A DNA stretch of 64,000 bases. Origin: Palsa-1392 sp036493915 (GTDB lineage: Bacteria; Verrucomicrobiota; Verrucomicrobiia; Chthoniobacterales; UBA10450). Shown one piece after another: positions 15,214-23,465 of the stretch. The notes beneath the pieces are model-generated. The model was not told the DNA's origin, made no database searches, and saw only the letters and a list, made by a program, of their open reading frames with translations. The stretch spans positions 14,156 to 78,155 of the forward strand of contig DASXPA010000247.1 in NCBI GenBank assembly GCA_036493915.1, written 5' to 3'. Both the position numbers and the translations under genes were made by a program. Position 1 is the stretch's first letter. Every line of letters starts with the position of its first letter.

Positions 15214-17790
15214 TTAGTGAGTGGGCGGCTGGACGGTCGCGAGCACGTAAGGTTGTTGGAAGTACTTCGCCGCGACGCGTTGCACCTCCTCGACGGTGAC
15301 GAGGTTCACTTCGCGTTCCAGCTCCTGGTAATGGTTGAAGCCGAGACCGTAAAGTTCGTCGAGCGCGGCCATGTAACCGAAAGAATCATTGCTTTGATTG
15401 GAAATGCGTTGCTGACCGATGAGTTTCTTTTTCGCCCGGGCTAGTTCTTCACTCGTTAGGCCAGTGCGCGCGAGCTTATCAATCTCGTCGAGCAAAGCCG
15501 CTTTCACCGCCTCGATCTTCTGCGGATCGGTCCCGAGATAGAAGGCGAAAAGTCCCGGCACCAGACCCTGCATCTGACTCGCACCGACGTAATAAGCCAA
15601 ACCCATTTCTTCGCGAATGCGAACGAAGAAGCGCGAGCCGAGATCGCTGCTCGCTTCGTCGATCAGCTCGAGTGCATAACGATCCGGGCTAAACATGTCG
15701 GCGCCGCGGAAGCCGACCATGAGAACACCTTGAGCTTTATTCTTCTGTTCCTCGACCGCCAGGGTTTTCGAGAGAACGGGCGGTGGCGCGGCGTTCGTTA
15801 GGGCAAGTTCGCCTGCGGGCATGGCGGCAAGTGTCTGCTCGAAAATTTCCTTCACTTCTTCCGCGCGCACGTTGCCGAAAATGGAGATGACGCCGTTGTT
15901 CCCGGTAAGGAGCCGGTCGCGAAAGGCGCACAGATCCGCCTGCGTAAGCGAGGTGACGGAAGCCGGCGTGCCTTTGGCGCGCAGGGCGTAAGGATGCTGC
16001 GGGAAGAGCGTCTGCCGCAAAAGATTACGCGCCACCGTCGTGAGTTGTTCTTCGTCGGCACGGATGCCGGCGAGCTGGGCTTCTTTTTCGCGCGCGATCG
16101 CTTTCTCCGGCAGGCTCGCGTGCAGCAGGATGTCGGACAGAATCTCGGCGCCCAGCCGCAGGTCGGGCTGTGTCACTTCGAGCGAAATGTTGAAGCTGTT
16201 GTTGCCGGCGTCGCTTCCGATGCTACCGCCGACGGCTTCAATGGTGTCGGCGATTTGTTCTGCAGTCCGGGTGGTGGTGCCTTTGAGGAGCGTTTTCGCG
16301 AGAAGGCGTGTGATGCCGTTGTTCGCGGGACTCTCCGCAAGGAGACCACCGCGAAAGGCCGCGACCAGCGAGACGAGCGGAAGCCGGGGATCTTCCCTAA
16401 CGAGAAGACGCAGGCCGTTGGAGAGCGTGAATTTTTCAATCTCACCCGCGGAGACGGCCACTGCCTCGGTTGTCTTCGCCGCGAGCGTGCCGGGCGGGTT
16501 GAGCGAGACGACCGTGAGATTTTCCTCGACCAAATACTTCGCCGCGACGCGTTGAAGATCGGCAAGCGAGACCTGTTGCAACGCTTCGAGATAGTCGCGG
16601 GTGAAATTGAGGTTACGAGTGACGAGCCAGTTAGCCCCAAGATCGGAAGCCTGCCCGCGCATGGTGGTGAGGCCGCCTAACGAGTGACTGAGAACGATCT
16701 TCTTTGCCTTCGCCAGTTCTTCCGCGGTCGCACCTGTTTCCCGCAGCTCGACGACGATCTGCAAAATAACCTGCTCGGCGGCGACGCGATTCTGCGGCTC
16801 GACCGTGGCGTCGACCCCAAGCAGACCGGGATCGCCTGGAGTGTAGGAAAAGGCGGAAACGCCAAACGCGAGTCCCGCTTCCTCGCGCACTTTGCGATAA
16901 AGCCGGGAGCTGCGCCCGTCGCCGAGCACGGTCGAGAGAAGATCGAGCGCAGGCACGTCCGGATGCGTGATCTCGGGGATGTGCCAGGCAAGAGCGAGCC
17001 GGGTCAGCTCGGTCGGGAACTCCTCGTTCACCTCGCGTCGACCGGACTGCGGCGGCTCCGCCGGAATGTAAACCGGCGCGATCGACTGCTCGGGGTAGGC
17101 GGCGAAATACTGCGCGAGCTGCGCATAGACTGCATCGCCATCGACATCGCCGACGACAACGAAGGTGAGATTGTTAGGCACATAGCGCGTGCGGTAATAA
17201 TTGTGCACCTCCTGCTGCGTGAGTTGATCGAAAACCTGAATCTCCCCGATCACCGGCAGGCGATAAGGATGCCGCTGGTAGGCGGTCTTGAACATGAGCT
17301 GCCCGACCATGCGATCGGGATCGTCGTGGCTCATGGCAAACTCGCGCCGGATCACTTCCTGTTCCTTGACGTATTCTTCCGGCGGCAGGGTTGAGTTCAT
17401 GGTCGCGTCGGACAAAATCTCGAGCGCACTGGCGACGCCTTCCTTCGGCACATCGATCCAGTAAACCGTGCGATCGAACGACGTGTAAGCGTTCACGTAG
17501 CCGCCCTGATCCTGCACGCTTTGCGCGATCTCGTTAGGCGAGCGCGTCTTCGTGCCTTTGAAAAGCATGTGCTCGAGGATGTGCGAAAGCCCCGCGCCCA
17601 GATGCTGCGCTTCGTGCACGCTGCCGGTGGCGCACCAGGCCTGCACGCTCGCGACCGGCGCGCTCCGATCGATCTGCACGATGATCGCTAGTCCGTTAGG
17701 CAAGGTCCACCTTTGTGCCGTGACCGGCGGAAAAGTGATCGCCGGAGAGCTGGCCGGCGGCGCGGTGTTGAGTTGAGCAGTGGTGCGCAT
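15214..17790 (-). CDS. M16 family zinc metalloprotease, two fused halves
   Basis: An 858-residue pitrilysin-type protease. The N-terminal half carries the inverted zinc motif HILEH at residues 70-74 and the distal Glu region EQEVIRREFAMSHDDPDRM. The C-terminal half is a second M16 fold (FTLSNGLRLLVREDPRLPLV, NNGITRLLAKTLLKGT) lacking HxxEH, the usual inactive partner that closes the peptide chamber. Fused active/inactive halves are a known M16 arrangement. No signal peptide is evident, so it may be cytoplasmic. It sits between the Minf_1886 gene (3 bases upstream) and DUF1844 (21 bases downstream). Several CGTTAGGC words fall inside it. Confidence 0.9.
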   Translation of the reverse strand: MRTTAQLNTAPPASSPAITFPPVTAQRWTLPNGLAIIVQIDRSAPVASVQAWCATGSVHEAQHLGAGLSHILEHMLFKGTKTRSPNEIAQSVQDQGGYVNAYTSFDRTVYWIDVPKEGVASALEILSDATMNSTLPPEEYVKEQEVIRREFAMSHDDPDRMVGQLMFKTAYQRHPYRLPVIGEIQVFDQLTQQEVHNYYRTRYVPNNLTFVVVGDVDGDAVYAQLAQYFAAYPEQSIAPVYIPAEPPQSGRREVNEEFPTELTRLALAWHIPEITHPDVPALDLLSTVLGDGRSSRLYRKVREEAGLAFGVSAFSYTPGDPGLLGVDATVEPQNRVAAEQVILQIVVELRETGATAEELAKAKKIVLSHSLGGLTTMRGQASDLGANWLVTRNLNFTRDYLEALQQVSLADLQRVAAKYLVEENLTVVSLNPPGTLAAKTTEAVAVSAGEIEKFTLSNGLRLLVREDPRLPLVSLVAAFRGGLLAESPANNGITRLLAKTLLKGTTTRTAEQIADTIEAVGGSIGSDAGNNSFNISLEVTQPDLRLGAEILSDILLHASLPEKAIAREKEAQLAGIRADEEQLTTVARNLLRQTLFPQHPYALRAKGTPASVTSLTQADLCAFRDRLLTGNNGVISIFGNVRAEEVKEIFEQTLAAMPAGELALTNAAPPPVLSKTLAVEEQKNKAQGVLMVGFRGADMFSPDRYALELIDEASSDLGSRFFVRIREEMGLAYYVGASQMQGLVPGLFAFYLGTDPQKIEAVKAALLDEIDKLARTGLTSEELARAKKKLIGQQRISNQSNDSFGYMAALDELYGLGFNHYQELEREVNLVTVEEVQRVAAKYFQQPYVLATVQPPTH

Positions 17791-17793
17791 CGC

Positions 17794-18231
17794 TCAGGAA
17801 GTTTTCGGCGCGGGCAAGGCGGGCGGGAGCGGTTGCAACGGCTTCGAAGCCTCCGGCTGAAACGGTTTCACAAAAGCGTCGTGAAAGCTGTAGACCGATT
17901 TGAAATCATCGAGCGAATCCGACTCCGTTTTCCCGAAAATGCCGGCGCCGATGAGATTGAAAACCATGTGGCCGATATCCTCGCAGCGGTGGATTCCCCA
18001 ATAGGAAAATACCGTCAAGGCCATTGGCCCAAACTCCTTCAGCGCGTAAAGACGGACGCCTTCGAGCAGCTCCGGCCCGGCGACGTGGCGGACGGCGGCG
18101 CCGCGCACTTTCTTCTGCTGTTTAGTCGTGTAATCGAGCGCGTCGCGCAGGAAAACGTAGGCGTCGCGATGATAGCGATTGTCGGCGGCGACAATGGAAT
18201 CGAGGGCTTCAGCAAATCCAATTTTCTGCAT
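17794..18231 (-). CDS. Minf_1886 family conserved protein
   Basis: A 145-residue protein matching the Minf_1886 family, recognised by RYHRDAYVFLRDALDYT, HVAGPELLEGVRLYALKEFG and FSYWGIHRCEDIGHMVFNLI. The family is largely restricted to the Planctomycetes-Verrucomicrobia-Chlamydiae group and its function is unknown. The protein is cytoplasmic by appearance, with a Pro-rich tail. It is the first gene of an apparent operon with the M16 protease, which starts 3 bases after its stop. Confidence 0.82.
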   Translation of the reverse strand: MQKIGFAEALDSIVAADNRYHRDAYVFLRDALDYTTKQQKKVRGAAVRHVAGPELLEGVRLYALKEFGPMALTVFSYWGIHRCEDIGHMVFNLIGAGIFGKTESDSLDDFKSVYSFHDAFVKPFQPEASKPLQPLPPALPAPKTS

Positions 18232-18445
18232 GGGAAAGAGGCGGCGTTCCGGACGGCGCGAGGCCTAGAATAGTCAGGGTCCGCCGTGGGAGCAAATGAT
18301 CGAGAGTGGGACAAGCGGGCAACGCTCGTGTTCATTTTGCGCGATGCGCATCGCAGCTCCGGAAGAAAAACATCTCGCCTGTCTTGGCCGGCGACCTTCC
18401 AGCTCGTCAGATTTCTCGGGGACAGGCCGCTAACCTCCAGAACAC

Positions 18446-19780
18446 CTATCGCACCTGCTCCTCGACTGAATCGAGATAGACCGAGATGGAATCGCGGCGG
18501 CGCGGCAGCTCTTCCGCATCTCCGCTTGATTTGAGTACATCGGAAAAGGCTCCGCTCATTATCTCGAGCTGCGTGCCTTCGTACCAGTTCATGTAATCTT
18601 CGATGCTGCGTTCCTGTTTCTCGACGACGGTGCGCTTGCTTGCGAGACGAGCCAGTTGTCGCGCCACTCGATGCGTCCCGCCGCGCGCCAGCTTCCCCAT
18701 GAGCTGGTAATATTCCTGCACGATCGCGTGATACGACGGATGAGAGCGCGTGGCGAGGAGCAGCATTTGTTCGCTCAAATCCCGGAGCACGGGGCGGCTC
18801 GCCGGGAGCTTTAGATAAGCGGCGAACTCGGCGAGGCTATATTCGCGTGTCGTACCGTCGCGGCGGGGAATCGAGAAGCGGAGGAGTCGATCAAGTCGTT
18901 GCGCGGTACCCGCAGCGCTGAGGATTTCGTAGCGATCAATTACAGAAAGCCGGGCAACGCTAAGCGACCACCACTTGGCCGGAGAATGGCCGAGGGTCGA
19001 GGGGAAGTGCGCCTGGAGATCTGCCAGCGGATCGTTAGGCGCATCGGGCAGGTCGGCGATGTACTGCGCCAGTTTGTGGCGGCCGTTCGGGCCTTCGACG
19101 AGCAACCGCAGCAGGGCCATCGAATAAGCGTCGTGAATCGCTCGCAGGGGCGCCTCGAGCAGGTCGCGCCGTTGCCTAACGATCTCATTCAACGGAGTGA
19201 TCCGGTCGCTTGCGACGACGGTTTGCAGCAATTGCGCGGCCTCATCAGGATTGCGTCCGGGCATTGACTGAAAAACTCCGTCAATCAACCAATCGGGCGG
19301 CGCCGCGTAGCGCGTCCCGACGGCGACGCTTGGGCGCGAGCGGTAGATCATCTCGATGAGGATCGCGCGGAGCAATTCGCGCTGCACTTCTGGACCGTTG
19401 AGATCGGGTATCACGAGAAGATTTAGCTGGAGCTTGAGACCGTAGCCGGTCTGGCTGAAGTCGAAGTGTGATGCAGGCACCTCGGGCAGGTTGGTCTGCG
19501 GATATTCGAGATTAATGAGCAGCGGCGTTTTCCAGTGATCCGGGAGACGCAGAAGGCGGAGCAGATTGGCCTTTGTCGTTTCGGCGAGATCGCAAACCGC
19601 GCCACGCAGCCGAATGTCGTCACCATAAACGATAAACTGCCGCGAAGCGCTGCTGCTGCGCGCCGTCCCGGCCCGGAGATGGCCTCCTCCAAAGACCATC
19701 AGCAGGGCTAGGGGGATGGAGATTTTTCGCTGCACAAAGGTTGAAAAAGGCTTTGGATTTTTCGCGAAACTGGCGCGCAA
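18446..19780 (-). CDS. Conserved exported protein of unknown function
   Basis: A 444-residue protein with an N-terminal hydrophobic segment (about residues 22-37, IPLALLMVFGGGHLRAG), so probably exported. The body is mostly helical. A stretch around PPDWLIDGVFQ resembles the region after the zinc site of peptidase-MA-like proteins, but no HExxH is present, so no enzymatic claim is made. Internal WWSLSVARLSVIDRYEIL and a basic HRVARQLARLASKR stretch are visible. It is divergent from the peptidoglycan-binding gene at 19831. An upstream in-frame ATG at 19780 was used; later Met residues are possible starts. Confidence 0.6.
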   Translation of the reverse strand: MRASFAKNPKPFSTFVQRKISIPLALLMVFGGGHLRAGTARSSSASRQFIVYGDDIRLRGAVCDLAETTKANLLRLLRLPDHWKTPLLINLEYPQTNLPEVPASHFDFSQTGYGLKLQLNLLVIPDLNGPEVQRELLRAILIEMIYRSRPSVAVGTRYAAPPDWLIDGVFQSMPGRNPDEAAQLLQTVVASDRITPLNEIVRQRRDLLEAPLRAIHDAYSMALLRLLVEGPNGRHKLAQYIADLPDAPNDPLADLQAHFPSTLGHSPAKWWSLSVARLSVIDRYEILSAAGTAQRLDRLLRFSIPRRDGTTREYSLAEFAAYLKLPASRPVLRDLSEQMLLLATRSHPSYHAIVQEYYQLMGKLARGGTHRVARQLARLASKRTVVEKQERSIEDYMNWYEGTQLEIMSGAFSDVLKSSGDAEELPRRRDSISVYLDSVEEQVR

Positions 19781-19830
19781 GTAGGCTCGCTTATGCTATA
19801 TTTCGGAAAGTAAAAACAGAAAGAAACGAT

Positions 19831-20385
19831 ATGAAGATCGGAACACTCCTTTCAGTCGCAGGAGCTTTCATCGCGCTGTTCGCTTTGGCCTCGCCGGCGG
19901 AAGCTCAGCATCATGGCGGCAGCGGCCATTTTGGCGGCGGATACGCGCACAACGGGAACTCTCATTACGGCTATGGCGGACATGGCGGTTATTATCACGG
20001 CCACAGCCACGTCAACTTCTACTTTGGCGGCTTCGGTTATCCGTACTACGGTTACCCCTACTACGGCTATCCGTACTATGGTTACCCGTACGGTTACGGC
20101 TATGCGCCTTACGGATACGGCTACTACAGCGCTCCGATCGCCAATTACACCTACGATCCCCAAGGCATCTACCAAGGTCGGGTCGTGAGACGCGGCGATC
20201 ACCAACATTCAATTGCGGCTCAAGTGCAAGAACAGCTTGCGGCAGCGGGTTACTACCACGGCGAGATCGATGGCGTCATCGGCGCCAAGACACGCCGCGC
20301 GATCCGCAATTACGAGCGCGCCAATAATCTCGAAGTCGATGGCCGGATCGGTGACGAACTGCTCTCGACGATGGGCCTGGGTTAA
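19831..20385 (+). CDS. Exported Tyr/Gly/His-rich protein with peptidoglycan-binding domain
   Basis: A 184-residue exported protein. It has a signal peptide (MKIGTLLSVAGAFIALFALASPAEA), a low-complexity region rich in Gly, His and Tyr with a tandem PYYGY unit repeated several times (about residues 68-95), and a C-terminal peptidoglycan-binding type 1 domain (QEQLAAAGYYHGEIDGVIGA, TRRAIRNYERAN, DGRIGDELL). It likely attaches to the cell wall. The ATG at 19831 was chosen over upstream in-frame starts because the signal peptide begins there and a purine-rich AGAAAGAAA precedes it. A hairpin follows its stop. Confidence 0.85.
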   Translation: MKIGTLLSVAGAFIALFALASPAEAQHHGGSGHFGGGYAHNGNSHYGYGGHGGYYHGHSHVNFYFGGFGYPYYGYPYYGYPYYGYPYGYGYAPYGYGYYSAPIANYTYDPQGIYQGRVVRRGDHQHSIAAQVQEQLAAAGYYHGEIDGVIGAKTRRAIRNYERANNLEVDGRIGDELLSTMGLG

Positions 20386-20424
20386 GCGGCTCGTTGCCAT
20401 AGCTGGCCCTCGAGAAGCCCGATG

Positions 20425-20478
20425 TAGCCCGTGGGGCCGCCGTGCATCTTGCCCGGTGCGTCTTCTTCCCACGGGCTA
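20425..20478. repeat. Inverted repeat TAGCCCGTGGG...CCCACGGGCTA
   Basis: Perfect 11-base arms at 20425-20435 and 20468-20478 with a 32-base centre, 40 bases after the stop of the peptidoglycan-binding gene and before the convergent zinc-ribbon gene. It could act as a bidirectional terminator; it also resembles a dispersed CCACGGGCTA-type intergenic repeat. Confidence 0.65.
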
Positions 20479-20547
20479 GATGCCTGTACCGCGAGGAGGT
20501 TGTAATGCCAGCGGTCCCGGCGGAGTCGACTCGGTCGCGCGAGAACT

Positions 20548-21288
20548 TCACCTCGCCGTGATCAACGTCACCGACTGCGGATGAAATTCGATGCCAGCGA
20601 GCTTGGCGATGCTCTGACGGTCGCGCGCAAGGCCTGCCCACGTTTTGTGAAAGATGACGTCGAGCCCGCGCATGAGGGGAGGCGAAATCGGCATCCGCCC
20701 GATGTAACCGCCCGTGTTCTCGGCGTTGATTTTTCCCGCGTCGACCGACACCCGATAGAAGCTGCCGTCGCTCAGGGGAAAGCCGAAAAAGCCCTGGCGG
20801 ACGTTGATCCGGCAAACACCCTCCTCGAATTGCACGAAGATGCGATCGATCGGCAGGAAGCCTTGCTTCGCGGGACTGTTACTGCGGCGAATTGCGGAAG
20901 CGAGGTAGCCGTTCACCTGCTCCTGGTTATAGGTGAGCCGCGGCGGTTGGTGACTCTGAAGCGCGGTGAAGAGGTCCATATTGATCATCGGGGCGAAGGC
21001 ATTGCTTTTTTTCTCCACCGGCAAATCAGGCGGAAGCAGCATCTGGATGACGATGGCGAAACAGAACGCACCGAGAAAGATTTTGAGCAAGCGAAGCAGG
21101 ATGCGCTTGTTGCGTCCGGGATCGGCGGCAAACATTTTCTGCAAATGTTCCCGCGTGCTCTCGGCGGAATCTATCGGGGCGCTCTTCGCTTTCAGCGCGC
21201 TGCGGTCGAGACGGGCGCCGCAGTTGTGACAATAAATCCGTTCGGGCTCGTTTTCGTGCCGGCAATCAGGGCAGGTAAGTTTGGTCAC
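20548..21288 (-). CDS. Zinc-ribbon membrane protein of unknown function
   Basis: A 246-residue protein with an N-terminal zinc ribbon (CPDCRHENEPERIYCHNCG, two CxxC pairs), a linker, and one membrane segment at about residues 84-105 (ILLRLLKIFLGAFCFAIVIQMLL). The remaining 140 residues are soluble and carry LTYNQEQVNGYLASAIRR and FGFPLSDGSFYRVSVDAG. The ribbon would be cytoplasmic and the C-terminal domain outside. The GTG start overlaps the stop of the FmdB-like gene (GTGA), so the two zinc-binding proteins are cotranscribed. No known function is recognised. Confidence 0.72.
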   Translation of the reverse strand: MTKLTCPDCRHENEPERIYCHNCGARLDRSALKAKSAPIDSAESTREHLQKMFAADPGRNKRILLRLLKIFLGAFCFAIVIQMLLPPDLPVEKKSNAFAPMINMDLFTALQSHQPPRLTYNQEQVNGYLASAIRRSNSPAKQGFLPIDRIFVQFEEGVCRINVRQGFFGFPLSDGSFYRVSVDAGKINAENTGGYIGRMPISPPLMRGLDVIFHKTWAGLARDRQSIAKLAGIEFHPQSVTLITAR

Positions 21289-21629
21289 GGATTCGCTTCT
21301 TTCTTTTTCTTCGGCTTGGCCGGGCTGGCGGCCTTGCTCTCGCTCTTGGCAGCGGAGCTGTCGGAATTTCCGCTTTTCTCTGCGCCGGCGCTATTCTCCT
21401 TTTTCGCCGCTTCCCGATAGTTGTGGCTCCGGTAATCGGTGATGTAAAAGCCGGAGCCCTTGAAGATCAGCCCCGCGCCCGTACCGAGGAGCCGCTTCAC
21501 TTTTCCTTTGCCCCACTTCGCCTGCCGGCAAAGCTCCTTTGGGCAAATCTTGTAAGCCTCATCGCGCATCGACTGGAAAGCGTCGAAATTTTTCCCGCAC
21601 TTCTCACAGGCGTATTCGTAGGTGGGCAT
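21285..21629 (-). CDS. FmdB-type zinc ribbon protein
   Basis: A 114-residue protein whose first 70 residues match the FmdB regulatory zinc-ribbon family: MPTYEYACEKCGKNFDAFQS, a second Cys pair (CPKELC), then GLIFKGSGFYITDYR. The tail is a charged Lys/Ser/Ala low-complexity stretch. Members are presumed regulators or metal-binding proteins and are rarely characterised. It overlaps the following zinc-ribbon membrane protein gene by four bases. Confidence 0.85.
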   Translation of the reverse strand: MPTYEYACEKCGKNFDAFQSMRDEAYKICPKELCRQAKWGKGKVKRLLGTGAGLIFKGSGFYITDYRSHNYREAAKKENSAGAEKSGNSDSSAAKSESKAASPAKPKKKKEANP

Positions 21630-21778
21630 CGGATGCGAAGGACTTTGCTCGGAAGAACGGTCGCAGTCTCGACAAAATTAATCGAAATTCAAGCTGGCGG
21701 CACGCGTCCTGCACCCACTGGCTGTCTTGACTTTGAGAAGGGTGTTGCGTTAGTTGCGCTTCCCTTCCCGAAAAGCGC

Positions 21779-22396
21779 ATGTTTCGTTTTCTTTCCAGGT
21801 GCTCCGTCCTTCTCGCCGCGCTCGCGGCCTGCCTCCTCGCGGGCTGTGGATCGGACGATCCACGCCTGGCTTACGGACAAACTGAATATCTCGGCGGCGT
21901 CTATGGCGATCAGCCAGTCGCCTCGAGCGCGCCTAGCGACACTGTCTCTTACTGGGATGGCGACGGTGTTCCCGGCAAACCTTCGGTCAAGATCAGCCTG
22001 AGTGAGCAGCGTGCTTACTTTTATAAAGGCGGGCAGCTCGTCGGGATCTCGCAGCTCTCGACCGGGCGCGAAGGCAAAAACACTCCCATTGGCAAATTCA
22101 AAGTCATCGGCAAGGACATCGATCACGCCTCGAGCATGTATGGCGATTACGTCGACGAGAACGATAACGTCGTCATGCCCAACATCGACAAAGACACCGA
22201 TCCCAAACCGCCCGGCACCCATTACAAAGGCGCCCCGATGCCGTATTACATGCAGATCGCTCCCGGCTTTGGCATGCACGCGGGTTATCTGCCCGGCTAT
22301 CCGGCATCGCATGGTTGCATCCGCATGCCGGAGTTCATGGCCGAGAATTTTTTCAACAACGTCTCGGAAGGCACCCCGGTCGAGATCACGCCCTAA
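21779..22396 (+). CDS. L,D-transpeptidase (YkuD) lipoprotein
   Basis: A 205-residue lipoprotein that probably cross-links or modifies peptidoglycan. The signal peptide ends in a lipobox LLAGC with Cys23. The YkuD domain spans about residues 68-204: VKISLSEQRAYFYKGGQLV at its start and the catalytic motif HAGYLPGYPASHGCIRMP with Cys180. ENDNVVMPNIDKDTDPKPPG is an insertion before the active site. It is transcribed alone, about 50 bases ahead of the DAHP synthase gene on the same strand. The peptidoglycan-binding protein at 19831 is a plausible functional companion. Confidence 0.9.
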   Translation: MFRFLSRCSVLLAALAACLLAGCGSDDPRLAYGQTEYLGGVYGDQPVASSAPSDTVSYWDGDGVPGKPSVKISLSEQRAYFYKGGQLVGISQLSTGREGKNTPIGKFKVIGKDIDHASSMYGDYVDENDNVVMPNIDKDTDPKPPGTHYKGAPMPYYMQIAPGFGMHAGYLPGYPASHGCIRMPEFMAENFFNNVSEGTPVEITP

Positions 22397-22447
22397 CCCG
22401 CGGCTTGGCCGGTGCGCGCGCAAGGGTTAGACTCCTGCTCTCGCGCC

Positions 22448-23461
22448 ATGATCATTATCACCCAGCCCGACGTCACCAAGGCGCAGGTCGACCACATCGT
22501 CGCGCGCGTGGAACAGTTCGGGTTCCAGGCGCAAGTCATGCGCGGCGCGCTCCGCGTCGTTATCGGCGTCATCGGACCGGAGGATGCGATTCGGGAAAAA
22601 CCGCTCGCCGCCATCCCGGGTGTCGAATCGGTCCTCGCGGTGATGAAGCCCTACAAGCTCGTCGCAAGAAATGGCGCGGCGCCGCCCGCGATCGCGATCG
22701 GCAATGTAAAATTTGGCCATAGCCAACACGTGGTTTTGATCTCCGGCCCCTGCTCGGTCGAGAGCAGGGAACAACTCCTTTCCATCGCGGGTTCGGTGAA
22801 AAAGGCGGGCGCACGGGTGTTGCGCGGCGGCGCCTTTAAACCGCGGACTTCGCCCTACAGCTTCCAAGGTTTGGGGGAGGATGGCTTGCGTTTTCTTGCC
22901 GAAGCGCGCGCCGAGACCGGCCTTCCGATCATCACTGAAATCATGGACACGCGCGATCTGGCGATGATTGAAAAATACGCGGACTGTCTCCAGATCGGGT
23001 CGCGCAATATGCAGAACTTTTCCCTGCTCAAGGAAGTAGGTCGCAGTCGCCTGCCGGTAATGCTCAAACGCGGATTCAGCGCCACGATCAACGACCTGCT
23101 CATGAGCGCCGAATACATCCTCGCCGAAGGCAATCCCAATGTCCTCCTTTGCGAACGCGGCATTCGCACGTTCGAAACAATGACGCGCAACACGCTCGAC
23201 TTGAACGCCGTCCCGATCCTGAAAGCGAAAACGCGACTGCCGGTGGTGGTCGATCCGACCCATGGCATTGGCCTGCGCGATTACATCCCGCAGATGTCGC
23301 TCGCGGCGGTCGCGGCGGGAGCCGATGGGCTCATGATCGAAGTGCACGATGAACCGGAACGGGCCCGGAGCGATGGCGACCAGGCGCTGGTCCCGGAGGT
23401 TTTCGACGATCTCGTTAGGCGAATCCGCGCCGTCGCCGCCGCGGTTGGTCGCAACGTTTAA
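22448..23461 (+). CDS. aroF: 3-deoxy-7-phosphoheptulonate synthase (DAHP synthase)
   Basis: First step of the shikimate pathway: condenses phosphoenolpyruvate and erythrose 4-phosphate. The 337-residue protein has an N-terminal FDL-like regulatory domain (residues 1-72, IIITQPDVTKAQVDHIVARV) and a TIM barrel with VLISGPCSVESREQ, RGGAFKPRTSPYSFQG and VVVDPTHGIG, all typical of the AroA-beta/KDO8PS-like class. ATG 22448 was chosen because it begins the FDL strand; an upstream in-frame ATG would add 12 poor residues. The stop (TAA, 23459-23461) is five bases before the likely mfd start. Two CGTTAGGC words flank this junction. Confidence 0.93.
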   Translation: MIIITQPDVTKAQVDHIVARVEQFGFQAQVMRGALRVVIGVIGPEDAIREKPLAAIPGVESVLAVMKPYKLVARNGAAPPAIAIGNVKFGHSQHVVLISGPCSVESREQLLSIAGSVKKAGARVLRGGAFKPRTSPYSFQGLGEDGLRFLAEARAETGLPIITEIMDTRDLAMIEKYADCLQIGSRNMQNFSLLKEVGRSRLPVMLKRGFSATINDLLMSAEYILAEGNPNVLLCERGIRTFETMTRNTLDLNAVPILKAKTRLPVVVDPTHGIGLRDYIPQMSLAAVAAGADGLMIEVHDEPERARSDGDQALVPEVFDDLVRRIRAVAAAVGRNV

Positions 23462-23465
23462 ACGG

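Noticed and set aside
22690..22705. GCGATCGC-like words suggesting HIP1
   Set aside because: GATCG-rich words are frequent in this GC-rich sequence and look compositional or codon driven; no enrichment comparable to CGTTAGGC could be argued by eye.
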